A DNA stretch of 60,411 bases, from the NCBI RefSeq assembly GCF_009765775.1, contig NZ_LMUU01000096.1, positions 14,446 through 74,856 of the forward strand, in the 5' to 3' direction. This DNA comes from Beijerinckia sp. L45 (lineage in GTDB: Bacteria; Pseudomonadota; Alphaproteobacteria; Rhizobiales; Beijerinckiaceae). Under the pieces are notes generated by a model. The model searched no databases, was not told where the DNA came from, and was given only the letters and a program-made list of their open reading frames with translations. Shown piece after piece: positions 19,108 through 28,926 of the stretch. Position numbers and translations under genes: made by a program. How positions within the stretch are numbered: position 1 is the first letter of the stretch; the number at the start of each line of letters is the position of its first letter.

Positions 19108-21387
19108 ATGCACGCGCGCTGGCTGCATCCCGCCGCATTGCTGATGCTCGTGGTCGTCGCGCATCTCATCGCTGCAGGCGACGTGCGCGCCGAGGACGCG
19201 CCGCGTTTCGCGCTGCTGATCGGCAACTCTTCGTACGGTGCGGATGGAGCGCCGGCCAACGGGACGACCGCGCTCCCGGACCTCCACAATCCCTGCAACG
19301 ACGTCATGCAGGTCGGCGCCGCGCTGGTGATGAAGTCGCATTGGAAGGACGAGGATGTGAAGGTCGTCTGCGATGCGGACAACCTGACGATGACCGGCCT
19401 CCTGAACGATTTCATCGTCCGGTTCCAGGACGCCACCAACCCGACCGCGCTTCTCTACTTCGCCGGGCATGGCGTCCAGGTCAGGGGACGCAACTACCTT
19501 TTCGGCGCGAGGGCCGCACCCGATCTCAAGAAGGCCACCCGGCTCTTCCAAGGGGACCCGTACGCACGCCTGTTCATCAACGAGGCGCAGGACCTCAACC
19601 TTCGCATCGCGTCGGACGTCGGGATGATCCTGAACGGCGGCGTCATGCTCATCGTCATGGACGCCTGCCGGACCAACCCGCTGCTTTCCGAGATGAAGCG
19701 TCCCGGCGGCATCGCCGAAGTCGCCGGGATCTCGCCGGTGAAGATACTGATGGGCGTTGAGAACGCGTTCTCGACCTCGGAGGGGGCGCCGGCCTCCGAT
19801 GGCATCGGGGACATGAGCCCTTACGCGGAAGCCTTCATCAAGCGTCTAGATGAGCGCGGGAGCATCAACGACGTCCTCGACGAGATCGCCACGGACGTAT
19901 ACAGGCGCACGATGACCGGCCGCCTGCAGCAACCCGACAAGAGCGGTCACTTCCTCCAGCCACCGACGCCCTGCTTCCCGGACTGCAATGCGGCGTCCCC
20001 TATCGACCACGTCGCGACCGAAGGCGCGCAGCACGTGAACGCGGGCAGTTCCCCGCCGGCGGCGCTTGCCGGTTCGCGCGGCGTTCCCGCGCTGGCGCCT
20101 GCCTCGGCCGTCGTCCCGAACGCCTCGGCGGCTTTGAACGCCGACAAGGGCGTCGAGGACGCCGCGCCTAAATCCGAGATCGCGGTCGATATCCTCTTCT
20201 GCGATGGCGACGACAGGTCGGCGTCGAGGCGCGCGACGGCAGACACGATCGCCTCGAAGCTTCGCGAATCGATTGGGAGGCAGAAGGTGCACGCATCCTC
20301 GGTCGTATCCAGCGTTCGCGTCAGGGCGCTTCCGGCCTCCGAGAACCTGAAGCCCGACCTTTCATACGACGGGGACGTCATCCAATACGATCCGTCCGAC
20401 AAGCGGGCCGTGCAGTGGGGTGACGTCGTCAGGGCAGGCTCGCCGAAGCCTCTGACCTTCAAGGCGCCCCTCGTCCGCGTGGCGGATTATCTCAGCGTCT
20501 ACGTCTGCGACGGGACCAAGCTGTCCGAGGACACGCGCCGCGTCTACGTCCAACTCGCCAGCCAGAACCAGGAGTTCATCGCCCGCAAGGTGCTGTCGGA
20601 CGTCAGGTCGAGCTTCGACACGTTGGCTGTCGCCGACGAACTCGAACTGCGCCCGGCGTCGCCGGACAGGTCCGAGGTCCGCTTCTACAAAGGCTCCGAC
20701 AAGCCGTTCGCGGAGGGCCTGGCCAAGGTGATGCAGGCTCGCATCGGCCGTGCCGTCATCGCGAAGGAGATCGATGGCGTCCGCGTGAAGCCGGGCCTTT
20801 TCGAGATGTGGTTCGGCAAGGACGTGAACGGATTGCTACTGCAGGCCAACGTCTATTCCTGCGGTGGGATCGATTGCGGCGGGAACGGGACGGCCGTCGC
20901 GGCCGCCCGGGAGGCGCAAGGACATCGCGTGGCGGTGGGCGGCGCGCCGATGCTGGAAGCCAACAAGAACGTATCCGAGGATCACACGACCCTCGTTTCC
21001 GCCGTGAAGGCGGCCGGCCTGGTCGACATCCTAAGCGGGCCTGGACCCTTCACGTTGTTCGCCCCGACCAACGAGGCGTTCGCGAAACTGCCGCCGGGCA
21101 AGGTCACGGATCTCCTGAAGCCGGGCAACGCTGCCGAATTGAAGGACGTCCTGAGCTATCATGTCATCCCGGGGAAGTTGACCACTTCGAACCTGAAGAC
21201 GTTGATCAAGGCGGGGAATGGAAGAGCCGTCATCACGACCGTTCAAGGCGAACCGCTCACCTTCGAACAGAGCGGTAGCGACATCCTGCTCATGGATTCG
21301 AAGGGCGGCGTGGCGAAGGTGACGATCCCCAACATTATGCAGTCGAACGGCATCATGCACGTGATCAACACCGTCATGGTGCCGTAG
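19108..21387 (+). CDS. secreted caspase-family (C14) protein fused to a C-terminal fasciclin (FAS1) domain
   Basis: A 759-aa protein. A signal peptide ends near residue 28 (AAGDVRAE). The caspase p20-like domain is about residues 34-270: ALLIGNSSYG opens it, the catalytic His is in YFAGHGVQV (His121), and the Cys is in LIVMDACRTNP (Cys187). A middle region (about 330-600) has an ADTIASKLRESIG segment and several beta-rich stretches of no family I recognise. The FAS1 domain is residues 610-759 (GPFTLFAPTNEAFAKLPPG, then LSYHVIPGKL). Both catalytic residues are present, so it may be an active periplasmic or surface protease. The start is two bases after the preceding stop. Confidence 0.85.
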   Translation: MHARWLHPAALLMLVVVAHLIAAGDVRAEDAPRFALLIGNSSYGADGAPANGTTALPDLHNPCNDVMQVGAALVMKSHWKDEDVKVVCDADNLTMTGLLNDFIVRFQDATNPTALLYFAGHGVQVRGRNYLFGARAAPDLKKATRLFQGDPYARLFINEAQDLNLRIASDVGMILNGGVMLIVMDACRTNPLLSEMKRPGGIAEVAGISPVKILMGVENAFSTSEGAPASDGIGDMSPYAEAFIKRLDERGSINDVLDEIATDVYRRTMTGRLQQPDKSGHFLQPPTPCFPDCNAASPIDHVATEGAQHVNAGSSPPAALAGSRGVPALAPASAVVPNASAALNADKGVEDAAPKSEIAVDILFCDGDDRSASRRATADTIASKLRESIGRQKVHASSVVSSVRVRALPASENLKPDLSYDGDVIQYDPSDKRAVQWGDVVRAGSPKPLTFKAPLVRVADYLSVYVCDGTKLSEDTRRVYVQLASQNQEFIARKVLSDVRSSFDTLAVADELELRPASPDRSEVRFYKGSDKPFAEGLAKVMQARIGRAVIAKEIDGVRVKPGLFEMWFGKDVNGLLLQANVYSCGGIDCGGNGTAVAAAREAQGHRVAVGGAPMLEANKNVSEDHTTLVSAVKAAGLVDILSGPGPFTLFAPTNEAFAKLPPGKVTDLLKPGNAAELKDVLSYHVIPGKLTTSNLKTLIKAGNGRAVITTVQGEPLTFEQSGSDILLMDSKGGVAKVTIPNIMQSNGIMHVINTVMVP

Positions 21388-21489
21388 TGGACTGCGGATA
21401 GATGCGCCGTGACCGGCTTCGACGAGCGGTCCCGGCGCCACCGTTAGACATGCGCCGAAAACCGCCGACGACTTAGCTTGCTCGTTGTT

Positions 21490-21504
21490 GATATTTTTAA
21501 TATC
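21490..21504. promoter_or_regulatory. palindrome GATATT-TTT-AATATC
   Basis: A perfect six-base-arm palindrome 46 bases before the HAD gene start. An almost identical element, GATATT-AAT-AATATC, lies at 39757-39771 in front of another gene. Both continue on the coding side with a similar TCC.AT.TC tail. Confidence 0.5.
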
Positions 21505-21549
21505 TATCCCATATCAGGTGGCTCGTTCGAACGGCGTCCGCACGGGCGT

Positions 21550-22467
21550 ATGGAGAGGCCATTGAACATCAAGATCACCGCTGTCGCGGCGGAAGACGGC
21601 TTAACGCACCCTCTTCCCCGCACGACGGCGGGCAGGCCGCGGATCGAACTCGTCGTCGTCGACCTCGACAACACGTTGTACGATTGGATGGCCGCGTTCA
21701 TCCCGGCACTCTACGAACTCGCCCTCGTCGCATCGGAGATTCTCGGCGCCGATCTCGAGGTGCTCCTCGACGAGCTTCGGGAGGTCCATCGTCTCCATGC
21801 GGACATCGAGCATCCGTTCGCGCTGCTGGAGACGACGACGGTCCGCGCCGCCTATGGACCGCACGGGCGGCAACGGGCCCTGGCCGCCCTCGATCCGGCC
21901 TTCCTCGCGTTCAACCGCTATCGACGCAGGACCCTCCGCTTCTACGACGGCGTCGAGGCGACGCTTCGCGCCATCGCGGATGCCGGGGTTCCGATCGTCG
22001 GCTACACGGACGCCCGCATCGTCAACGCCTCCTTCCGCATCCGGAAGCTGGGTCTTCGTCGATACCTTTCCCGCTTCTATGCGCCCGCAAGCCTCCTGGG
22101 CGCGGCCGTCATCGAAGACGACTTCGTTCGCGCGCTGGCACCCACCGATCGCAAACCGGATCCGGACATCCTGCTGAGGATCTGCTCGGACCACGCGAAG
22201 TCCCCCGGCCGCGTCCTCTTCGTCGGCGATAGTTTGACGAGGGACGTTCACATGGCGGTCTCGGCCGGTTGCCGCGCTGCGTGGGCACGCTACGGAACCG
22301 TTCACGACCCGGTCCTCTGGGCGACGCTGCTGCGGGTGAGCCACTGGACGTTGGAGGACGTCGCTCGCGAGCGGCGCCTCGCGGCCTCGGCGGCCGCCGA
22401 CCGCCCCGATGCGGTGCTGGACAGGTTCGACGAACTGCTGGACGTCTTCGACATCGGCGGGGCCTAG
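21550..22467 (+). CDS. HAD-superfamily hydrolase
   Basis: A 305-aa soluble phosphatase-like protein. Motif I is VVVDLDNTLYDW, motif II is IVGYTDAR, and motifs III/IV are KPDPDILLRIC and VLFVGDSLTRDV. A helical cap lies between motifs I and II. The ATG at 21550 is used; a TTG 12 bases later is directly behind GGAGAGG and may be the true start. A GATATT-type palindrome precedes it. The substrate is unknown; the phosphoglycolate-phosphatase-like arrangement suggests a small phosphorylated metabolite. Confidence 0.82.
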   Translation: MERPLNIKITAVAAEDGLTHPLPRTTAGRPRIELVVVDLDNTLYDWMAAFIPALYELALVASEILGADLEVLLDELREVHRLHADIEHPFALLETTTVRAAYGPHGRQRALAALDPAFLAFNRYRRRTLRFYDGVEATLRAIADAGVPIVGYTDARIVNASFRIRKLGLRRYLSRFYAPASLLGAAVIEDDFVRALAPTDRKPDPDILLRICSDHAKSPGRVLFVGDSLTRDVHMAVSAGCRAAWARYGTVHDPVLWATLLRVSHWTLEDVARERRLAASAAADRPDAVLDRFDELLDVFDIGGA

Positions 22468-22779
22468 CGCTGCGATGTCGGGGGCGAAAGCGCGACTGGC
22501 GTCTAGGGCCGTTCGCCGCGCCTTTGGCGCGGAGGAGGGGCTCCAGATGATCGAGCGGACCGCGTCGTAAACGTACGGATCACATCGCGAGCGGTACGAG
22601 GCCCACGGTGGGATCCCGGTCGAGGCGGCGCACGCGGCGGCATCGGGCCTTTCGGTGTTGGCGCGATTACGCCGAACGTCCTCACGTCCTCTTCGCTGCC
22701 GACGTGCGACTCGACGCGCTTGGCCCAACCCTAGGGACCGCCGCCCCCTTCGAAAAGCCCGATCGGATGGCCGACAACG
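22468..22779. other. convergent spacer, no gene seen
   Basis: 312 bases between two converging genes. There is no clear terminator hairpin and no credible reading frame. Confidence 0.4.
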
Positions 22780-23796
22780 CTATGGATTCGAAGCGATCAG
22801 ATCGTCGAGCGCCTGGAACTGCACGCCCCGTCCGACGATCTCGTATTGGAGGACTTCGATGCCGAGCACGGACAAGGCCTTCTGGAAGAGGTCCGAATCC
22901 GGAAGCCGCGAAGTGACGAGGACCTTCCGCAACCCGTCCTCGTGCCCCTGCGCGTAGACGAGCAGTTGCCCGATGGCGGTGAAATGCGGTTGCGCTCCCG
23001 TGGAGGCCTTTATCTCGAACAGGAGGCCGCCAGTCTTTTCACCCCTGTCGTGGACGGCGAGATCGGCCCGCAACCCGCCGGTAAGCGATACGGGGCGTTC
23101 GTCGTATCCTGCTTTGCGCAGCGCTTCTGTCAGCGCGTTCTGGACCATGCCGTGGCGTCGCTTGAACTCGATCCGGCCCGCCACGCGATCGTAGGCGCCA
23201 TCCTCCTCGTTCTCCGGCACGCCTGCCTTGCGCGCCGCCCCCTTCAGCGCCCAGGCGCTGAAGTCGCCGGCGTGCCCGCGGCGGATCTTTCGGATCCTTT
23301 CCGCCTGCTTGACGTAGGCGGCCAGATCGGCGAGGTCCGATGCCCGATCGACGTCCGCGATCACGAACATCTCGCGTTCGACGTCGCCGTCGGCCACGGC
23401 CGTGCGGACGAACCCCTCGATGAGGAGCGCGAATGTCTGCCGTCCGACGGCGAACTTGTTTCCGCCGAGGCCGCCCTGGTGCGCGAGAAGGAGGCGCCCG
23501 GCGTCGTCCTCGACGACTTGCCCGTTGGAATGCAGGGACCGCCCTGCGGGGATCTTGACCTCGATGCCGATCTGCCAATGCGGCTGCCCGACGCCGAAGG
23601 CGAGGATGCTTCCCGGCTCCTCGCCTATGGAGGCCCAGATCCCAAGGTCTTGCCGCAGATGGGTCGGGGCGTCGCGGTATTCCCCGCCCGGTGATTTGAA
23701 CGTGTGGACGGAGTGGACCGCTCCCTTTGCGAAGTTGCGCAGCAGGGCCTTCCGCGCGGCGACCTGCCGCTGCTCGTCGATCACCAGGGTGTGCAT
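22780..23796 (-). CDS. PD-(D/E)XK nuclease-fold hypothetical protein
   Basis: A 338-aa protein with no signal peptide or membrane segment. Near the C-terminus, GGLRADLAVHD (Asp245) and GGLLFEIKAST (Glu261, Lys263) make the D...ExK pattern of restriction-endonuclease-like folds. They follow a helix (RHGMVQNALTEALRKAGYDE) that usually precedes this core. The N-terminal 200 residues are not a family I know. It is a single gene, convergent with the HAD gene and separated from the D-amino-acid operon. A role in DNA repair or defence is possible but not shown. Confidence 0.65.
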   Translation of the reverse strand: MHTLVIDEQRQVAARKALLRNFAKGAVHSVHTFKSPGGEYRDAPTHLRQDLGIWASIGEEPGSILAFGVGQPHWQIGIEVKIPAGRSLHSNGQVVEDDAGRLLLAHQGGLGGNKFAVGRQTFALLIEGFVRTAVADGDVEREMFVIADVDRASDLADLAAYVKQAERIRKIRRGHAGDFSAWALKGAARKAGVPENEEDGAYDRVAGRIEFKRRHGMVQNALTEALRKAGYDERPVSLTGGLRADLAVHDRGEKTGGLLFEIKASTGAQPHFTAIGQLLVYAQGHEDGLRKVLVTSRLPDSDLFQKALSVLGIEVLQYEIVGRGVQFQALDDLIASNP

Positions 23797-23982
23797 GCGA
23801 GGGTTTACTTTCTCTCCGTTACCAGGACGGTTCGAGGGTCCGGGTCGAGGGGATGTCAGGACGTCGTATGGATGGCGCGTCGGCAGAACTCTACACCGTG
23901 TGCGCCGCAGATCCGGAATCGTCGACGAAGCTCCTCCGTTCGTTTCGGGCCCGGTCTCGACGGACCAGGTCGGACGCTGCCC

Positions 23983-25248
23983 TCAGCCGGCAGCCTGGTA
24001 GCGATCGAGCGCGAGATCGTCGCTCGGGATCTCCGGGGTGCGGCCCGATATCAGATCGGCCAGCAGCCTGCCCGAACCGCATGCCATCGTCCAGCCGAGC
24101 GTACCGTGCCCGGTGTTCGCGTAGAGGTTCGCGATCCGCGTCGGACCAACGATCGGCGTGCCGTCCGGCGTCATCGGCCTCAGGCCGGTCCAGAAGTCGG
24201 CCCGGTCGAGGTCGCCGCCCATCGGGAAGAGGTCGCGGACCGAGCGCTCCAACGTCCTCCTCCGGGGCGTCCGCAGCACGTTGCTGAACCCGGCGAGTTC
24301 CGCGGTGCCCCCGGCTCGGATACGCTCGCCGAGGCGGGTGATGCCGACCTTGTAGGTCTCATCCATCACCGTCGAGGTGGGCGCCGCGGTCTCGTCGGTG
24401 ATCGGCAGGGTCAGCGAATACCCCTTGACCGGATAGACCGGGATGCCGATCCCGAGGGGACGCAGGAGGGCCGCCGTATAGCTGCCCATCGCCGCCACGT
24501 ATGCGTCGGCGCGCAGGATCTTGCCGTCCGCGCCCTCGATCGACTCGATGCGCTCGCCATCCAAACGAAGTCGGGCGACCGATGAATCGTACCGGAAGGT
24601 CACCCCCATCCCCTCGCAGATGGCGGCGAGGCGCTGCGTGAACAGGTAGGCGTCACCGGTCTCGTCGCCCGGGAGGCGAAGGCCGCCGACGTAGACGCCC
24701 GGCACGAGCTTCAGCGCCGGTTCGGCGGCCACGCAGCCGCCCGGATCCAGCACCTCGTAGGGCACGCCGAAGGCGTCCAGGACGCGCGTGTCGTCGCCGA
24801 CGTGGTCGAGTTGCTTCCGCGTCCGGAAGAGTTGGAGCGTCCCCTTCTGCCTGTGGTCGTAGAGGATGCCGGTTTCGGCCCGCAGGTCGCCGAGGGCGTC
24901 GCGGCTGTATTCGGCCAGCCGGACCATCCGACCCTTGTTGCGCCGGTAGGCCTCCTCGGTGCAGTTGGCCAGCATCCGCGCGAGCCAGCCGTAGAGCGCC
25001 GGGTCGAGCCGGGGCCATAGCACCAATGGACGGTGGCGCATCATCATCCACTTCAGGGCCTTCACCGGAATGCCCGGGGCGGCCCAGGGGGCGGAATAGC
25101 CCGGGGAGACCTGGCCGGCGTTGGCGAAACTGGTTTCCAGGCCGACCCCAGGCTGGCGCTCCAGCAGGGTGACCTGATGGCCAGCCTTCGCAAGGTAGTA
25201 TGCCGAGGCGACGCCGACGACGCCGCCCCCCAGGATCATGACGTGCAT
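23983..25248 (-). CDS. dadA: D-amino-acid dehydrogenase small subunit
   Basis: A 421-aa FAD enzyme that oxidatively deaminates D-alanine and other D-amino acids, feeding electrons to the respiratory chain at the inner membrane. It has the N-terminal FAD motif [19 protein letters not shown]. The typical DadA blocks [19 protein letters not shown] and [20 protein letters not shown] follow. [22 protein letters not shown] is near the C-terminus. Length and motifs are standard. It lies nine bases downstream of the alanine racemase gene, giving the usual racemase/dehydrogenase catabolic pair. Confidence 0.95.
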   Translation of the reverse strand: MHVMILGGGVVGVASAYYLAKAGHQVTLLERQPGVGLETSFANAGQVSPGYSAPWAAPGIPVKALKWMMMRHRPLVLWPRLDPALYGWLARMLANCTEEAYRRNKGRMVRLAEYSRDALGDLRAETGILYDHRQKGTLQLFRTRKQLDHVGDDTRVLDAFGVPYEVLDPGGCVAAEPALKLVPGVYVGGLRLPGDETGDAYLFTQRLAAICEGMGVTFRYDSSVARLRLDGERIESIEGADGKILRADAYVAAMGSYTAALLRPLGIGIPVYPVKGYSLTLPITDETAAPTSTVMDETYKVGITRLGERIRAGGTAELAGFSNVLRTPRRRTLERSVRDLFPMGGDLDRADFWTGLRPMTPDGTPIVGPTRIANLYANTGHGTLGWTMACGSGRLLADLISGRTPEIPSDDLALDRYQAAG

Positions 25249-25257
25249 TGGATGCCC

Positions 25258-26394
25258 TCAAACGTCGATGTAGGAGCGATGGTAGCGGTGGCCGAGGCCG
25301 GCCAGGATCTCGTAGCCGATCGTGCCGGCGTCCGCGGCGACCGCGTCGACGTCGCGGCCCGCCCCGATGATGTGGACGAGGGCGCCCGCGCCGAGCGCGT
25401 CCGCCGGGATTTCGGTGACGTCGAGGATGATGCTGTCCATGGACACGTGGCCGACGACCGGAAGCCGCCGGCCCTTCCACCGGACCTCGCGCACGGCCGA
25501 GGCGCTGCGGAGGAATCCGTCGGCGTAGCCGACGCCAACGGTCGCCAGGCGGCTGTCCCGCGTCGTCACGGCGGAGTGGCCGTATCCGATCGGCGTTCCC
25601 GTCGGCACGGACCGTACCTGGATGACGCGGCCGCACAAGCCGACGACCGGTCGCATCGGGCCGGGTCGCCCGGCTTGCGGGGCGAGCCCGTAGAGGGCGG
25701 CCCCTGGGCGCACCAGATCGAAGTGGTAGTCGCGGCCCAGGAAGATCCCGGAGGACGCCGCGAGGCTTGCCGGGACCCCGGGGAACCGTCGCCTCACGTC
25801 CCGGAAGGCTGCGAGTTGGCGGACGTTCGCCGGATTCTCCGGATCGTCGGCGCACGCCAGGTGGCTCATCAGCAGTCTCAGGTCGATGCCCTCGAACGCC
25901 TGCGGATCATCCAAGAGCGCCAACGTCTCGTCGATGCTGAGACCGAAGCGGGCCATGCCGGTGTCGATCTGCAGGATGGCTGGCAGGCGCTCGCCCCGCC
26001 GCGCCGCGAGCGCTTTCCAATTCCCGATCTGCCCGCGGTCGTTGAGTACGGGAACGAGGTCGTGGTCGCGGCAGACGGCCTCGCCGCCGGGCAATGTCCC
26101 GTGGAGCACCGCGATGTCGAACGCGGGACCGAGCACCTCGCGAAGCGTGGCGCCTTCGCTCGCATGCGCGACGAAGAAGCTGCGGCAACCGGCGCGCGCC
26201 AATGCCGGCGCGACGCGTCGGACGCCGAGCCCATAGGCGTCGGCCTTGATGACGGCGGTGCATGTCGCCGTGCCCACCAGGCCCTGGAGCAGGCGGTAGT
26301 TAGCCGCGATCGCGGCGAGGTCCACGGTCAGGGTGGCGCCGGCCGCCTCTGAAGGGACCGGCGGCGGTGCCCGCGTTCGATCGGTACTTTGCAT
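25258..26394 (-). CDS. dadX: alanine racemase, PLP-dependent (catabolic DadX type)
   Basis: A 378-aa enzyme interconverting L- and D-alanine. The PLP lysine is in TAVIKADAYGLG (Lys50). The second catalytic tyrosine region is VGVGYADGFLRS, and SMDSIILDVTEIP is the conserved C-terminal-domain block. It is the first gene of the pair with dadA. The position next to dadA and a divergent Lrp-type gene argues for the catabolic isozyme rather than the cell-wall one (Alr). Confidence 0.93.
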   Translation of the reverse strand: MQSTDRTRAPPPVPSEAAGATLTVDLAAIAANYRLLQGLVGTATCTAVIKADAYGLGVRRVAPALARAGCRSFFVAHASEGATLREVLGPAFDIAVLHGTLPGGEAVCRDHDLVPVLNDRGQIGNWKALAARRGERLPAILQIDTGMARFGLSIDETLALLDDPQAFEGIDLRLLMSHLACADDPENPANVRQLAAFRDVRRRFPGVPASLAASSGIFLGRDYHFDLVRPGAALYGLAPQAGRPGPMRPVVGLCGRVIQVRSVPTGTPIGYGHSAVTTRDSRLATVGVGYADGFLRSASAVREVRWKGRRLPVVGHVSMDSIILDVTEIPADALGAGALVHIIGAGRDVDAVAADAGTIGYEILAGLGHRYHRSYIDV

Positions 26395-26534
26395 CGCTGG
26401 CCATTCCGATTGGGACGGACGTAGAGTGCAACGAAGGATCGTCGAATTTCCCCGTTTAAAGTCGAATGATCTCGCGTTTTTATTGCTTCGATGAAATTTC
26501 TTATCAAAGGTTGGAAGATTGTTGGAGGCTGGAC

Positions 26535-26989
26535 TTGGACAACATCGATCGGAAGATTATTCAGGTGCTCCGGTCGGACGGCCGCATCAGCAATGCGGAC
26601 CTTGCCGAAGCGGTGGGCCTCTCGCCTTCGGCCTGCCATCGGCGGGTTCGGCTCCTCGAGGGCGCGGGCGCCATTCGTGGTTACACGGCCCTCGTCGGCG
26701 GGCCGGTGGACGAAGGCGGCCTCGTCGTGATCACCCAGTTGACGCTGGATCGTCAGACGAGGAGTTCCTCGATCGTTTCGAGGCGGCCGTCAGGCGTTGC
26801 CCCGAGGTCCAGGACTGCTACCTGATGACCGGGATCGCGGATTACCTCGTCAAGATCAAGGTCCGGGACGCGGCCGATTACGAGCGCCTGCACAAGGAGG
26901 TCTTGTCGCGACTTCCGGGCGTGGCCCGCCTTCAATCCAGCTTCGCGATAAGGACCGTCGTGTCAGGTGCCGACCGGCGCCAACCCTGA
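26535..26989 (+). pseudogene. Lrp/AsnC-family regulator, frameshifted
   Basis: The N-terminal half (LDNIDRKIIQVLRSDGRISN.. to VVITQLTLDRQT) is in one frame. The C-terminal RAM domain (EEFLDRFEAAVRRCPEV.. to LQSSFAIRTVV) continues in the next frame. The break is at about 26755-26765 and behaves like loss of one base in ACGAGGAG. The likely start is TTG at 26535 with GGAGG six bases upstream. If intact it would be about 151 aa. It is divergent from dadX-dadA, the classic place for their Lrp regulator. It is either a recent inactivation or a sequence error. Confidence 0.85.
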
Positions 26990-27054
26990 GCGGAGGAAGT
27001 CGCGGGTCCGCGGAAGGACGCCGGCGATGGGAATCCCCGCGCAACGTCGGGCCG

Positions 27055-28242
27055 TCAGTAGGCGTAGCTCAGCTTCACGAGGTATTGGTTCAACGGACTC
27101 AGCGTCTCGATGTCCGTGCCCCGGTCGTATTCGAGGCTGATCGTCGTCACCGATGCGGGATCGTAGCCGGGAAGCTTATACTGCAACTGCGCGGTGTAGT
27201 AGTCGTAGTGGGCCCGCTGCCCGACGTCCGAGAACAGGGATGCCGTCGCGACGAAGGCCAGCCTGTCGGCCAGCCAGGAGGGCCACTGGCCGCCAGTCGA
27301 CGGGAAGAAGTTGAAGTTGGCCCGGACGATCGCGCCGAGGAACGGATGGAAGCCGGTCCTGTAGTTGGTCAGGCCGACCGTATCGACCTGCGCGAAGGTC
27401 GCCTGGGGCCTGACCTGCCACCAGAAGTCCAGGACGTCGAAGCTGTGGCGCACGACGCCGAGGTTGAGCGCGCCGACCTGGGGTTCGGCCGCGAACGTGC
27501 CGCCGTAGACGCGGGCGGTCCCGCGGAAGTCCGATTGGAAGAACGGGCTTGCCGACAGGTAGCCGATGTCGATGGGCCCGACGTTGGCGAATTCGGCTTC
27601 CGCGTCGGCTCCGAACTTGAGCGCGCTCCGCTCCGTCGCCTTCCGGGGTTCGCTCCAGTTGCCGTTGGCCGAGGTGAAAAGCGCGAAGGCGTACCCCGAA
27701 GTGTAGAGCGAGTGCGGATCGTCGGTCCGCGGGCACGCGTCGCCGGTCAGCACGTAGCTCGCGCGCCCGTTCACGGTCAGGCTCTTGGTCGCCGCCCGCT
27801 CGTCATCGGTGAACGCGACAGAGGCGCCTTGCGGCGACGGGCTGAGATCCACCAGGTAATGGTAGTCGGCCAGCGGATCGGAACGGAAGAAGAGGCGCTT
27901 CGCGCAAGGGTCCTGGGCGTCCTTCGCCGGCGGGCGGTACTTCGTCTGCTCGTTGAAGCGGTTGGCGTCGTCTTGATCCGTGGCGCCGTCGCCGGGCGTC
28001 TGGGCGGCCGAGACCATCGTCGTCTGCGGCGGCGGCCGGCGCTTCGCCGGCTTGCCGGAGAGGACGCCGTACAGCGCGCACAGTTTCTTGGTCGTCGCCG
28101 ACTCCCCGCCGCTCGAACTGCACAGCGCATGCAGTTCCGCATCCGCCGCCGTCTTCGTGGGCGCGGTGGCGGCGAGCGCCCCCATCGGCGTCACAGCCGA
28201 GAGGAGGGCGACGTAGGGAAGGTTACGATACATGCCATTCAT
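27055..28242 (-). CDS. predicted outer-membrane beta-barrel protein
   Basis: A 395-aa protein. A signal peptide (YRNLPYVALLSAVTPMGALA) covers about residues 5-24. A low-complexity region with Pro/Lys and Cys pairs follows. From about residue 120 alternating aromatic/polar strands run to the end, which closes in LSPLNQYLVKLSYAY, the aromatic C-terminus used for outer-membrane insertion. The start at 28242 overlaps the stop of the preceding gene by 20 bases; a second ATG at 28233 is nearly as good. The substrate and family are not recognised. Confidence 0.7.
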   Translation of the reverse strand: MNGMYRNLPYVALLSAVTPMGALAATAPTKTAADAELHALCSSSGGESATTKKLCALYGVLSGKPAKRRPPPQTTMVSAAQTPGDGATDQDDANRFNEQTKYRPPAKDAQDPCAKRLFFRSDPLADYHYLVDLSPSPQGASVAFTDDERAATKSLTVNGRASYVLTGDACPRTDDPHSLYTSGYAFALFTSANGNWSEPRKATERSALKFGADAEAEFANVGPIDIGYLSASPFFQSDFRGTARVYGGTFAAEPQVGALNLGVVRHSFDVLDFWWQVRPQATFAQVDTVGLTNYRTGFHPFLGAIVRANFNFFPSTGGQWPSWLADRLAFVATASLFSDVGQRAHYDYYTAQLQYKLPGYDPASVTTISLEYDRGTDIETLSPLNQYLVKLSYAY

Positions 28243-28696
28243 GGTCGCGATACCATTGGTAGATGGCTTCCAGGAAAGCCCCGACCGTGGTCGCTTTCGC
28301 AACGTCGGCCTTCTGAAGCCCTAGGTGGTCGGCGGCGAATTGAGGATAGCGGTTGCACTCCAGGCAGAGCGTCAACGGAACGTCGGCGGCGCCTGGTCGC
28401 ACCTGCGAGAGCTTCGTCGACCATCCTATGATCTTACGGTCGGCGACGGCGATGAACCACGTGTTGATGTCCTTCTTGTCCCGGACCTTCGCCGCGACGG
28501 AGAACGACGCCGCGCGCGCCCTCAGGTCGTCGGCGGACTTCGACATCTGGACCGACTTCGACAACAGATCGGACGCATGGTCGCGCATGAGCGCAGATTG
28601 GGCATCGAGATCCTGCGCCCGCGTCAGCAGTGCGGCGGCCTCGAAATGGTGCGGAGCATTACTGTTCTTCGGCATTGCTCGAGGAGTATTCGCCAT
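28223..28696 (-). CDS. hypothetical protein with coiled-coil segment
   Basis: A 157-aa cytosolic-looking protein. Residues 20-70 form a long helix with heptad character (LLTRAQDLDAQSALMRDHAS..). The C-terminal part has LTLCLECNRYPQF and AFLEAIYQWYRDHEW. It overlaps the outer-membrane protein gene downstream by 20 bases, so the two are likely co-translated. No family is recognised. Confidence 0.6.
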   Translation of the reverse strand: MANTPRAMPKNSNAPHHFEAAALLTRAQDLDAQSALMRDHASDLLSKSVQMSKSADDLRARAASFSVAAKVRDKKDINTWFIAVADRKIIGWSTKLSQVRPGAADVPLTLCLECNRYPQFAADHLGLQKADVAKATTVGAFLEAIYQWYRDHEWHVS

Positions 28697-28926
28697 CGTC
28701 CATCCCCCCAGATGTCTGGCTTATACAGTGCAACCGAAGCTACATGGTCAAGAGGGTTGCCGCAGTTCGTTACCGATTGATACTAAAGAACAATGCTAAG
28801 CGCGGAACTTCGATGGAAACAATAACGAACCCGTGGCGGCAGTACAAAGGGCGCCACGGAAGCCGCGATGACCATCTTGTTGCAGGCGATTTATTGCGCA
28901 GGCGATATGGTACGCTACCCTGCATG

